From the NCBI GenBank assembly GCA_002839805.1, contig PGYT01000011.1, positions 1-61,683 on the forward strand: 61,683 nucleotides of DNA. Reading direction: 5' to 3'. The DNA is from Ignavibacteriae bacterium HGW-Ignavibacteriae-2. GTDB lineage: Bacteria > Bacteroidota > Ignavibacteria > Ignavibacteriales > Melioribacteraceae. Below, piece after piece: positions 46,848-55,842 of this stretch. The translations under genes and the position numbers were made by a program. Position 1 is the first letter of the stretch, and the number at the start of each line of letters is the position of its first letter. The notes below the pieces were generated by a model that was not told where the DNA came from, ran no database searches, and saw only the letters and a program-made list of their open reading frames with translations.

Positions 46848-46876
46848 ATATAACAGTTAATTTATCTTATTGTCAA
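46847..46876 (-). promoter_or_regulatory. Sigma70-like promoter of the corrinoid-salvage operon
   Basis: Read on the minus strand, TTGACA (46871-46876) is followed after 18 bases by TATATT (46847-46852). Transcription would begin near 46840, inside the palindrome, about 75 bases before the ATG of the BtuF-like gene. The boxes are close to the general bacterial consensus. Confidence 0.7.
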
Positions 46877-46945
46877 GGAGAATTAATCTTGATTACCTTT
46901 TAATACTTTTATTCTCTCTAGTTTGTACTAATAAGAAATTTTGGA

Positions 46946-47026
46946 CTAGACTTTTAATTTGGCTAATTTGGAATGCGTCTCAATGATATTTTTGATAGGC
47001 TGAACGATATTCTTTCCCTCAAGCAT
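46946..47026 (-). CDS. Possible 26-residue small ORF or gene remnant
   Basis: An ATG at 47026 has an excellent ribosome site (AAGGAG at 47032-47037, 5-base spacer). The reading frame gives 26 residues beginning MLEGKNIVQPIKNIIE and ends at TAG (46946-46948). I do not recognise it. The first nine bases ATGCTTGAG (47018-47026) are complementary to CTCAAGCAT at 47096-47104 upstream on the same strand, so the start could be masked in the RNA. It may be a true small protein, a leader peptide or the start of a lost gene. The rest of 46764-47254 (491 bp) holds the operon promoter and no other gene that I can see. Confidence 0.35.
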   Translation of the reverse strand: MLEGKNIVQPIKNIIETHSKLAKLKV

Positions 47027-47254
47027 TTTTACTCCTTAATCCTGATTAGATCATATTTTTGGTGCAGTTTCAAAGGTCGCCTGAACAATTAAAATATGCT
47101 TGAGAAAAAGAACAATATTTTAAATATAGTTCCTAATTTCCATATATCAGTTCTTTTGAGATTTAACTGCTAAATCTAATAAGTACCCGATTTATCCAAT
47201 ACAATCTCATCTTAAAAAGATAATACTTTTTTAGAATTTTAATATTTTCTGAAA

Positions 47255-48331
47255 CTATTTTAGCAGTGTGAGTTTTTTAGTTTCCATGAAATCTTGCGTT
47301 TGAAGTCGATAGAAATATACCCCTGTTGGCAGGTCTCCAGCATAAAACTCCACCTCCATTTCACCCGCTGATATTTCTTTATCCACCAATTTTCTAACTA
47401 ATTTACCTGTGATGTCATAAATATTTAGTTTAACAGATGAATCTTTTGAGATCGAAAAATTTATTTTCGTGTATGGATTAAATGGATTTGGATAGTTCTG
47501 CTTTAAACCGAATCCCTTTTTTACCCCATTTTCTGTTTCATTATCTTTAACATCCGTAACAAGTGGTTTAATTGCTTCGTAAAACCCATTCCCTATTTTT
47601 TCAAATCCTTGCCTGTTGGGATGATAAGCGTCGCTCAGCAAATCATCGGGTCCCATCATTGCATTAATATCGATAAACGAAATATTTTTCCCTTTCTGTT
47701 TGTATGCTTCAACTATCCCGGGTGTAAAAGAGTTCATTGTTTGTATTTTACCATTTGCAATAGGCAAAGGAGTAGGAGGAATAGTAGAAACTATTAGATG
47801 CGCGTTACCGGCTGATCTGAGGATTCTGGCAATAAGAGTATCCAATCTTGTTGGAGCTTCAGCAAGCAGATAACTGCTTATAATATCATTCGTACCGATC
47901 ATCAAAAGAATAAAATCCGCGGGATTATCGGAGACCATCTGCTCAACTGTAACTTTTGGATTTCCTCTAGTATTTTTTGTCATGTCTGTAATTTCATGAA
48001 TTTTTAATCCACCCCAGCCGTCATGTTCAATGTCGCCTTCAAGTTTATTAAATAATTCCTGATTGTCCTGCCATGTCGCACCAACATCCGCTGCATGTGT
48101 ACAAAGTCCAACAAAATCGACCTCAATATGAGATTCTGTTCTCAGCTTTGTTTTTAAATAGTGTCTGTAAGCGTCTCCTTCTTTTCCTCTTGTTATTGAA
48201 TCACCGATTGGATGGATTTTTATTGTATCCGAAACTGTTACACTAGATGTGGTTTCAGATTTATTTTCATCAGCCAAAGTAACGCTAATCGATAAAAAAA
48301 ATATTACAAGAAATAATTTTATATACTTCAT
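47255..48331 (-). CDS. Secreted SGNH/GDSL hydrolase with type IX secretion tail
   Basis: The protein has 358 residues. A signal peptide (about 1-20, ending VTLADE) is followed by an SGNH hydrolase domain with block I GDSITRG (nucleophile Ser), block III GTNDI and the Asp-His pair in DAYHPN. The last 85 residues are a T9SS sorting domain (LKQNYPNPFNPYTKINFSI ... GVYFYRLQTQDF). It should be on the cell surface or released and remove acyl groups, most likely acetyl, from carbohydrate, as carbohydrate esterases of this fold do. It lies 61 bases after the heparinase-like gene and fits the polysaccharide locus. Confidence 0.88.
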   Translation of the reverse strand: MKYIKLFLVIFFLSISVTLADENKSETTSSVTVSDTIKIHPIGDSITRGKEGDAYRHYLKTKLRTESHIEVDFVGLCTHAADVGATWQDNQELFNKLEGDIEHDGWGGLKIHEITDMTKNTRGNPKVTVEQMVSDNPADFILLMIGTNDIISSYLLAEAPTRLDTLIARILRSAGNAHLIVSTIPPTPLPIANGKIQTMNSFTPGIVEAYKQKGKNISFIDINAMMGPDDLLSDAYHPNRQGFEKIGNGFYEAIKPLVTDVKDNETENGVKKGFGLKQNYPNPFNPYTKINFSISKDSSVKLNIYDITGKLVRKLVDKEISAGEMEVEFYAGDLPTGVYFYRLQTQDFMETKKLTLLK

Positions 48332-48392
48332 TTTGTTTCTCCCTTGAATTCTTTACATGTAATTTTGCTTCATTTTTTAAATTAGTATTATT

Positions 48393-50861
48393 TCAATCCA
48401 GTTTAAGAGTTTCAATAATCGCGTCATTTTTATCACGCAATTGAACGATGATATTGCCTTTTGTTTCTAGTCCCTCTACTGATAAATTTGATGAATCATC
48501 TATCGGTAAAAGTGCAATAACTTTTCCCCCGTCATACTCGGCATTTAGAATGTATCCACCATTAACTTTTTTTAGTTCTGAATTGTATTTTTTTATCTGA
48601 TCTTTTTTATGGGGCCGATACAAAGTAATGAACTCTGTTGAGTTTTTATCATTTTCCGTTTCAGCGGTTAAATGCCAATCACGATTTGTAATTTGCGACC
48701 ATGGGTTTGGATCATATTGGTCAGTCTGACTAAATTTTAACGTCTCCGGAAGAAGCATTTCTATATCGCAAACCACATCTCCGGACTTAACTTTAATTTG
48801 ATTATTTTTTTCAATTTCAAATTTATTTAAGGCATGTAAACGATACTCAAAAGTAGAGGGCTCTTTCGCTTTAAGTTTATCATAAATAATAATTAGACCA
48901 GGTTTAATAAAAAGAATGGAACGGGTATATAGATCCAAAATATTTTTTTCTACGCCTTCATTATTAACTCTATACGCGTCACCGGCTTCTCCGATAACAA
49001 TATCAATAGAAGGCGTTGTTTTGAAGTGAGTAATTTTTCCTTTAGAGAAAGGCGAATGTTTAACTTGTCCCAGTCCGTTTACAGTAATATTATTTTGTGA
49101 TTTTGTATCCCAAACCCAATCGGCATGATGAGGAGCGCCATACATATAATAATGACCTGTACGAATCAAAAGCCTTTCACCATATGCCCATAAAACGAAG
49201 GTATTATTGGATTCTATTCCATGAGATTGTGTACCCATTTGAGATGATTTAAAAAGTATTTGTACGTCATTATCAGCACTATTAATATTAGAATTTAGAG
49301 CAGCAACTCCGATTCCTTCGAAAAGCCGGGATGTCGGTAAATCATCGGGCGGAATTGCCTTGGGCGGTTTTGGCAAAGGATGTGTAAATCCTAAATAACC
49401 TGGTTCCTCAACTGGTCCTCCTAATTGATTTACGTACCATTGCCAGTAACCATTTCCCGATTCTGCTGCCAGACGACTCATAAGCGGAACTGCATTAACA
49501 GATTGTTCTCTTAGAAAAGAACCTTCCCCGAAAAGAGGAACAATATTTGTTTCTTCTACTCTCACAGAACCATCGCCGAACTCGGCCGCGTCTCTTCCAG
49601 GCGGCATATGGTACATAGCATAATATCCGGCAGATTTATCAAAATAAGGTTTTTTAAATACATCGATATCAAAAGCCGATTTAATAGCAAAAGCCCAAAA
49701 CTTAAATCGCCCGAGATAGCTATGCCAGTAGCTGAATCCCTCGTGCCAGCCGCCATCAACATCAGACCAAATTGGATACTCATTAAATGTGACATTCATA
49801 GCAAACCATAACCAGTCATCCGCTCCTTCAACTTCGCCTGAAAATGCAATAGCCATTTCACCCAAAAAATGCCAGGCTCTTGCGTTATGGCTTACATAAG
49901 AGTCCCACAATTGACGCGGAAATAAATGTTCGTACATTTCTTTTCCACGCACTCTGGCCACATCACGACATACTTCCCTTTCTTCTTCCGATAATAGATC
50001 ATAAGTAAATGTGTAAGCTCTTGAAAAATAATATATATACGGCATTCCGGCTTCATCATTATACCGGTAACCAGTAGCTCCCTTAGGATCCCAGGCGGCA
50101 CACTCAAGAAGAATTTTTTTCGCGAGCCGGCCATATTCATCGTTTCCACTTAACAGATGTGTAAAACCTAGTGTGGCGGCGGCATCCAAAGTGTTAAGAA
50201 CTTTTATCCTGTTTCCCCACCATTGTATAACCCAATCGTATCCATATTTTTTCACCGTGTCTGGGTATTTTTTCGGTTCTTCGGTAGATGGAGGATTCTT
50301 TAGTAATTGATCACATTTTTCTATTAGTTTTTCATATCTCTCCTTAAAATCACCTTTCGCCAAATCTCTAAGAGTTTGCAATTGTTCAGGACGCATAAAC
50401 AAACGAGGATGAGATTTAGGAATTCTAGATATCAGTTCAGAACGCGAAGGCATAGGCATTTCGACAGCTTTTTCCGATATTTTGAATGAACGTTCAACAC
50501 TCCATTCTGTTGAGGTACCAGTTGAATCATAACCTCTGTAACGCCATTTATATTCACCTATAGGGAAAATTTCCGCGGGACAATGCACATTCATGTCAAT
50601 TTCTTTAAAATTATAAGTGAATGAATTCGAAATCCCCTTACATTCTAATTCCCAGTTATTAATTCCTTTCTGCGGTCGCCAGGAAAATGATGGAGGATTT
50701 ACATCAATTATAACATTCTCCGCCGGATGGTATCCCCACTCCTTTTCAGTCGCAGGAGATTCATCGAGGTTAACTTTCGAAATTCTATTGGATGTACATG
50801 AAACTGCACTTAAGGCTATAAATACAAATAAAAGTAAAATATAAGTAATTCTATTAATCAT
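48393..50861 (-). CDS. Heparinase II/III family lipoprotein (polysaccharide lyase-like)
   Basis: The protein has 822 residues. A lipoprotein signal ends in LSAVSC (lipid-bearing C22). An N-terminal beta domain (about 40-130, PPSFSWRPQKG) precedes a long alpha/alpha toroid (about 150-500) with the DUF4962/heparinase II features. The C-terminal beta-sandwich (about 520-800) has the family's NNITVNGLGQ motif. Relatives cleave uronic-acid-containing glycans such as heparin, heparosan or alginate by beta-elimination. Neighbouring hexosaminidases and NagA/NagB favour an amino-sugar glycan such as a glycosaminoglycan. It is anchored in a membrane; the substrate is inferred. Confidence 0.82.
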   Translation of the reverse strand: MINRITYILLLFVFIALSAVSCTSNRISKVNLDESPATEKEWGYHPAENVIIDVNPPSFSWRPQKGINNWELECKGISNSFTYNFKEIDMNVHCPAEIFPIGEYKWRYRGYDSTGTSTEWSVERSFKISEKAVEMPMPSRSELISRIPKSHPRLFMRPEQLQTLRDLAKGDFKERYEKLIEKCDQLLKNPPSTEEPKKYPDTVKKYGYDWVIQWWGNRIKVLNTLDAAATLGFTHLLSGNDEYGRLAKKILLECAAWDPKGATGYRYNDEAGMPYIYYFSRAYTFTYDLLSEEEREVCRDVARVRGKEMYEHLFPRQLWDSYVSHNARAWHFLGEMAIAFSGEVEGADDWLWFAMNVTFNEYPIWSDVDGGWHEGFSYWHSYLGRFKFWAFAIKSAFDIDVFKKPYFDKSAGYYAMYHMPPGRDAAEFGDGSVRVEETNIVPLFGEGSFLREQSVNAVPLMSRLAAESGNGYWQWYVNQLGGPVEEPGYLGFTHPLPKPPKAIPPDDLPTSRLFEGIGVAALNSNINSADNDVQILFKSSQMGTQSHGIESNNTFVLWAYGERLLIRTGHYYMYGAPHHADWVWDTKSQNNITVNGLGQVKHSPFSKGKITHFKTTPSIDIVIGEAGDAYRVNNEGVEKNILDLYTRSILFIKPGLIIIYDKLKAKEPSTFEYRLHALNKFEIEKNNQIKVKSGDVVCDIEMLLPETLKFSQTDQYDPNPWSQITNRDWHLTAETENDKNSTEFITLYRPHKKDQIKKYNSELKKVNGGYILNAEYDGGKVIALLPIDDSSNLSVEGLETKGNIIVQLRDKNDAIIETLKLD

Positions 50862-50930
50862 TATTTCTCCAATTAATAAACATTTTTTTAGGTAATATGA
50901 AGTTTTTTATTCCATCGGAATGTGACTTTT

Positions 50931-52853
50931 TCATTGATGAATTTCCTCAATTGAACTGTTTGTGATCTCCTTTTTATTCAGATCTAAATAGATAATAAAT
51001 GCCGCTATTATTCCGATTAACAGGATAATAAATCCAAGAAAATATTCGTGAAAAATTATTTGACCTATACCAAAAAGGAAAGAATACACAACTACCACAC
51101 CTAAAATCCAATTTAGAAAAAGTCTGCCGAAACTTTCCTCATTATTCATATTTTGAATTTTATCGGAAATCCTTTTCCATCCCTTTCCACCTGGGTAAGT
51201 CCTTTTATAAAATTCTATTAATTTTGATTCCTCAACTGGTTTTGTTAAAAAAGTAACGACAAGCCAAACAACAGTAGTTCCAAAAACAATTGGATATAGA
51301 GTAATTGGGGATTCCATTCCAAAACCATATTTGGCAATCGGATAGATAATAAGGGGAGCAATCATAGCTGATATTTCAGACCAAGCATTAATTCTCCACC
51401 AGTACCATCTTAAAATCAAAACGGCTCCCATTCCCGCGCTGGCGTTTATTATAAATTCCCACGCCCCGGAAATAGTAGTTAAGAAATATTTTGTAACCAC
51501 CAGAGAGAAAACTATCATGAAAACAATACCGATTCTTGATACTAATACGTAATGCCTTTCATCAGCGCTCTTAACAATAAATCGCCTGTAAAAATCATTT
51601 ATTAAATATGAAGTTCCCCAATTTAATTGTGAAGCTAAGGTCGACATATACGCGGCAAGAAATACCGCAAGAAGTAAACCGAGCAAACCATTTGGCAAAT
51701 AACGCACCATTATTTTTGGATACATAATACCCGGGTCCACAGTATTTTCATATTTCTCATAAAGTTCTTTGAACTCAGCAGTTTGATAAATAGGATCATT
51801 CGATTTTAATAATTCAGAGTTGTTATAAGAATCAACAACTTTTTCAAACATTATTGGATTTTCGGATTTTATTATTTCAGTGTTTTCTGCACGCGGCAAA
51901 AGAATAAGTGCCGCTAGAGCTACCAATATCCAAGGCCATGGACGAAGTGCATAATGAGCAATAGTAAACCAAAGAGTTGCGAACAAGCTATGTTTTTCAT
52001 TTTTTGCCGACATCATTCGTTGTGCTATGTAACCCCCGCCTCCCGGATCAGCTCCGGGATACCAGCTTGACCACCATTGTAAACCGAGATGAGCGAAAAA
52101 GGCACCGATGGAAATAGCCATTACCCCTCCGGTAACACCTTCAACCGATACTTCTCCAATCCTCGGAAAAAAATTTAGAACCTTAGGATTTAATTTATCT
52201 TTTAATGCCGTTATGCCTCCAATCTCGGGTAATTGTATAACTATCACTGCAAGAATTATGCACCCCAACATTGCAAAAACAAACTGGAAACTATCGGTTC
52301 TGGCCGTTCCCAGCAGACCAGAAGCTGATGTATAAACCGCTATAATGACTGCAGTAATTAAAACTAAATGGAAAGGATCTACTTCGGGAATAATTACTTT
52401 AAATATTTTCTCCATAGCTTTATGAACCCATCCTAAAACTATAGCGTTCATAAACAATCCAAGATATAATGCCCTGAAACCTCTTAATAATGAAGCCGGT
52501 TTACCTGAGTATCGCAGTTCAACAAATTCTACATCAGTCATAATATTAGCACGACGCCACAGTTTAGCAAAAAAGAAAACAGTAAGCATTCCTCCTATGG
52601 CAAGGTTCCACCAGAGCCAGTTGCCCGCAATTCCATTTTTTGCAACTAGTTCTGTGACGGCTAAAGGGGTATCGGCCGCGAAAGTTGTCGCGACCATCGC
52701 CGTACCCGCAATATACCAAGGCATATTTCTTCCGGATAAAAAGAATTGATCGGTACCTTTGCCGGCTTTCTTCGAAAAATATGCAGCAATAACAAATATT
52801 ATCAAGAAAAAAACCAGAACAATACTTATGTCTATAAATTGAAGATGAGCCAT
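50931..52853 (-). CDS. Sodium:solute symporter (SSS family), long form
   Basis: The protein has 640 residues with about 13-15 membrane segments. The N-terminal signature FFLSGRNMPWYIAGTAMVATTFAADTP is typical of SSS transporters. An unusual polar insertion of about 80 residues (around 320-400) separates two membrane helices. It couples sodium entry to uptake of a sugar or related solute. It lies between the heparinase-like gene (69-base gap) and a GH20 gene (52-base gap), so its cargo is probably an oligosaccharide or a sugar released by them. Confidence 0.88.
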   Translation of the reverse strand: MAHLQFIDISIVLVFFLIIFVIAAYFSKKAGKGTDQFFLSGRNMPWYIAGTAMVATTFAADTPLAVTELVAKNGIAGNWLWWNLAIGGMLTVFFFAKLWRRANIMTDVEFVELRYSGKPASLLRGFRALYLGLFMNAIVLGWVHKAMEKIFKVIIPEVDPFHLVLITAVIIAVYTSASGLLGTARTDSFQFVFAMLGCIILAVIVIQLPEIGGITALKDKLNPKVLNFFPRIGEVSVEGVTGGVMAISIGAFFAHLGLQWWSSWYPGADPGGGGYIAQRMMSAKNEKHSLFATLWFTIAHYALRPWPWILVALAALILLPRAENTEIIKSENPIMFEKVVDSYNNSELLKSNDPIYQTAEFKELYEKYENTVDPGIMYPKIMVRYLPNGLLGLLLAVFLAAYMSTLASQLNWGTSYLINDFYRRFIVKSADERHYVLVSRIGIVFMIVFSLVVTKYFLTTISGAWEFIINASAGMGAVLILRWYWWRINAWSEISAMIAPLIIYPIAKYGFGMESPITLYPIVFGTTVVWLVVTFLTKPVEESKLIEFYKRTYPGGKGWKRISDKIQNMNNEESFGRLFLNWILGVVVVYSFLFGIGQIIFHEYFLGFIILLIGIIAAFIIYLDLNKKEITNSSIEEIHQ

Positions 52854-52905
52854 ATAAATCCTTTATATCTGAACTTGATAATTATTCTGATAAATATGGA
52901 ATTTG

Positions 52906-54951
52906 TTACCGCACATAATTAATCAATTTTTCAATCGATTTTAGTACGGCTAATTCCGATTCTCCTCTAGGAACTGATGCAGCCTTCAAAGAGGCCAATC
53001 GAGTATTAACCCAGGATTCGTCAGTTTTGGTTCTATTTTTAATTAAATTAATTGCCTCTAAACCAATTGCTGCACTTTTTGATAAATCTTCTGATAGAGT
53101 TTCAATTTCTCTTAGCGTCGGTGATTGGGCTATAATTTTCAACATATTGGCATGATTACCTTTCCACAATTCCAGCCATTTGGATATTGAATTTAATTTA
53201 ACCGGATCGTTCATGTTTTCGTCAACAAAAACATCAACCATCCTATTAAACTTTCTGGCAATATCGGGATCAGGTCTCGCGGCATCAACAACTCTTGTAA
53301 GCGGATAATGAGTTATAAATACATGGGGCCTATCGCGCGAATACGTATACAATGGTTTTGTAACATCCATAAAGTTCTTTAATATTTCTGTATCCACTCC
53401 ATTTGATAAACGGCGTAACATCATTTCGTAATTTTTTTTGTGAGCTAATCCATAATCTTCCAACTGATTGCTAACTATTTCAAGTCTTCTATACATATCA
53501 TCCACGTTATTTACTATCCCAGGCGACCACAATCGTTCGGCAATGGCAGCTGTTCTAGGCCATATTCTAGAATCGATAGTTTCTGGTCCTACAAATTCAG
53601 CCCACATTGTAGCTTCACCACCAAGTATCAAATTTTTAACGGAATCTGTTAATATTGAATCAGGAGGAATGGGATCATTCAAATAGTGATATTCAGTTGA
53701 CTGAACAAGATCGATGTAAAAACCGTGAGAAAGCAGACTACGATAACCCCTGCGCGCTGCTTCATATAAAGAAGTTCTGCCTTTCCAAGATTGGATTATA
53801 TAATCTTTTGTTAAGCTTGGCATTTCATCGGTATACCATCCAATCATAGTTTTATTATACTTTGAGAGAATTTTCTCAAGCCTTTGGTTGAAATAATTTT
53901 GCAGCGCATGATTATCTTTAAGTTTATTTACACGCATAAACTCTTGAATTTTTGAGTTCGCCATCCACTGTTTTCCATTATTTTCATCGCCACCGATATG
54001 CCAATAATTATATGGAAATAGCGTACTCATTTCTTCGAAAAATTTGTCGAGGAACTTATACGTTTCTTCATTTGTAGGGTCGAAAGTAGGATCAAAGATT
54101 CCCCATCTCCTTTGAATCGTATATGGTCCTGGCGCACTTGCTAATTCAGGGTATCCGATAAACCATGCTGTAGCATGTCCAGGCAGATCAAATTCAGGGA
54201 CTACCTTTATACCTTTGTCAGAAGCGTATTTTATAACATCTAAAATCTGCTCTTGTGTATAATACAATCCTTCAGAGCCTAATTCATGCAGTTTAGGAAA
54301 TGATTTACATTCGATCCTGAATCCATGATCATCTGTAAGATGCCAATGGAAAACATTCAATTTCAGTGCGGCCATAGCGTCAAGGTTATTTTTGATTATA
54401 TCTACTGGTATAAAATGTCTGGATGCATCTATCATTAAGCCACGCCAAATAAAACGGGGTTTATCTTCAATTTTAACACATGGGAAATAATATCCCTTTT
54501 CATCCGCATGAAGAAGCTGAATTAATGTCGCAAGTCCTCTTATCGCACCAATATCATTTTCGGCGTTTAACTGCAAGTATTTTTCTGTTATTATTAAGCT
54601 ATATGATTCATCCGTATCCAGCTTAATTTCTCCAATTTTATTAACATTAATAATCAAGGAACTGATATTTGATGAATCATAAATACTTGGATTATGAGTA
54701 TTAAAAAACAATACTGTTCTTCCGGCCAGAATCTCCATTGTTCTTTGAGCAGACTTAAATAATCTTTCGGATTCAATATTAATAGAAATATTAAAGGATT
54801 CATTTAATCTGAATTCTCCATCCGATATTTCACAATTGAATGGAATCGGCATTAATTTCATATTACTGCAGCCGGATTGCGCAGATAGGTCTAAGCTTGG
54901 GAAAACAAAAAGAAGAGTAATTATAAATTGGACGAACCGTTTTTTTATCAT
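52906..54951 (-). CDS. Beta-N-acetylhexosaminidase (GH20), exported
   Basis: About 681 residues. A signal peptide (ending LDLSAQSGC) is followed by the GH20b N-terminal domain (about 25-140), the catalytic barrel (about 145-480) and a long helical C-terminal extension. The catalytic Asp-Glu pair is in HIGGDENNGKQW; RGLMIDASRHF and FHWHLTDDHGFR complete the active-site motifs. It removes terminal GlcNAc or GalNAc. I chose the ATG at 54951 because an AGAG site precedes it and the signal peptide begins there; an in-frame ATG at 54972 is possible. A Cys right after the signal could make it a lipoprotein. Confidence 0.93.
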   Translation of the reverse strand: MIKKRFVQFIITLLFVFPSLDLSAQSGCSNMKLMPIPFNCEISDGEFRLNESFNISINIESERLFKSAQRTMEILAGRTVLFFNTHNPSIYDSSNISSLIINVNKIGEIKLDTDESYSLIITEKYLQLNAENDIGAIRGLATLIQLLHADEKGYYFPCVKIEDKPRFIWRGLMIDASRHFIPVDIIKNNLDAMAALKLNVFHWHLTDDHGFRIECKSFPKLHELGSEGLYYTQEQILDVIKYASDKGIKVVPEFDLPGHATAWFIGYPELASAPGPYTIQRRWGIFDPTFDPTNEETYKFLDKFFEEMSTLFPYNYWHIGGDENNGKQWMANSKIQEFMRVNKLKDNHALQNYFNQRLEKILSKYNKTMIGWYTDEMPSLTKDYIIQSWKGRTSLYEAARRGYRSLLSHGFYIDLVQSTEYHYLNDPIPPDSILTDSVKNLILGGEATMWAEFVGPETIDSRIWPRTAAIAERLWSPGIVNNVDDMYRRLEIVSNQLEDYGLAHKKNYEMMLRRLSNGVDTEILKNFMDVTKPLYTYSRDRPHVFITHYPLTRVVDAARPDPDIARKFNRMVDVFVDENMNDPVKLNSISKWLELWKGNHANMLKIIAQSPTLREIETLSEDLSKSAAIGLEAINLIKNRTKTDESWVNTRLASLKAASVPRGESELAVLKSIEKLINYVR

Positions 54952-55009
54952 TGTTCTCTCTAAATTGTTCATATTATTTTATAATGATACCATCATGATT
55001 ATTAAACAC

Positions 55010-55807
55010 TCAGCATAATTTATTTTTATCGATATTCATTGATGAATCCTGATCCAGGTACAACTTAGCATTTTTATGTTTTCTTAAAATGGACGCGGGG
55101 CATTCCTCTGAAATTTTACCGAACAATGTTGAGTATACCGCCTTTGCTTTGGAAGGGGCCGGTACGATAGCATAAATTTGATCCGCTGATAAAAGAGCCG
55201 GAATTGTTAATGTGATTGCTTCTTTTGGAACCTCCTCAAAACTATTAAAACACCCATCATTAACTTGCTGCTGCCTTGATACATCATCAAGCTCGACCAC
55301 CTTAACTAATTTCGGATCGTTAAATTTTGCAAATGGCGGATCATTAAAAGCGATGTGTCCGTTTTCGCCAATTCCCATGCATACAATGTCAATTTTTTCT
55401 TCGGACAAAAGTTTTGAATAATCCTCACAGATGTTTTCAAAATTATTGTTGGCGGCGGTTATAAAATTGATTTTTTTAAAATCCACTTTGTTGAAAATTC
55501 TTTCGTTCAAATAGTTTGCAAATGATTGCTTAGAATTTGGCTTTAGTCCAACATATTCATCCATATGAAAAGCGGTTACTTTTGACCAGTCTACATCTTT
55601 AATTTTTGAAAGCTCATTTAAAAATTCATTTTGTGAAGGAGCTGCGGCAAAAATCATTCTGACTGATTGTTTTCTTTTAATAATTTCTATGATAGCTGCC
55701 GCTACATCATAAGCAGCCGCGGATCCCATTAAATTTCTGTTTTCGTATATCTCAACTTTCAAATCATCAATTTTAATTTTTTGTTTACTTGCAATCTTAG
55801 TTATCAC
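55010..55807 (-). CDS. nagB: Glucosamine-6-phosphate deaminase
   Basis: The protein has 265 residues. The motifs FHMDEYVGL and GIGENGHIAFNDPP are characteristic. It converts glucosamine-6-phosphate to fructose-6-phosphate and ammonia, the last step of GlcNAc use. It lies 35 bases after the acetyltransferase-like gene and 58 bases before the GH20 gene. It is a soluble cytoplasmic enzyme of normal length. Confidence 0.95.
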   Translation of the reverse strand: MITKIASKQKIKIDDLKVEIYENRNLMGSAAAYDVAAAIIEIIKRKQSVRMIFAAAPSQNEFLNELSKIKDVDWSKVTAFHMDEYVGLKPNSKQSFANYLNERIFNKVDFKKINFITAANNNFENICEDYSKLLSEEKIDIVCMGIGENGHIAFNDPPFAKFNDPKLVKVVELDDVSRQQQVNDGCFNSFEEVPKEAITLTIPALLSADQIYAIVPAPSKAKAVYSTLFGKISEECPASILRKHKNAKLYLDQDSSMNIDKNKLC

Positions 55808-55842
55808 TTAGAGACCTTTTCTATTATAAATTTATCAGTTTT

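Noticed and set aside
46764-47254. Cobalamin riboswitch upstream of the BtuF-first operon
   Set aside because: I looked for the B12 box and the conserved GCCACTG-like core on the minus strand and found neither. The promoter-operator pair explains control better.
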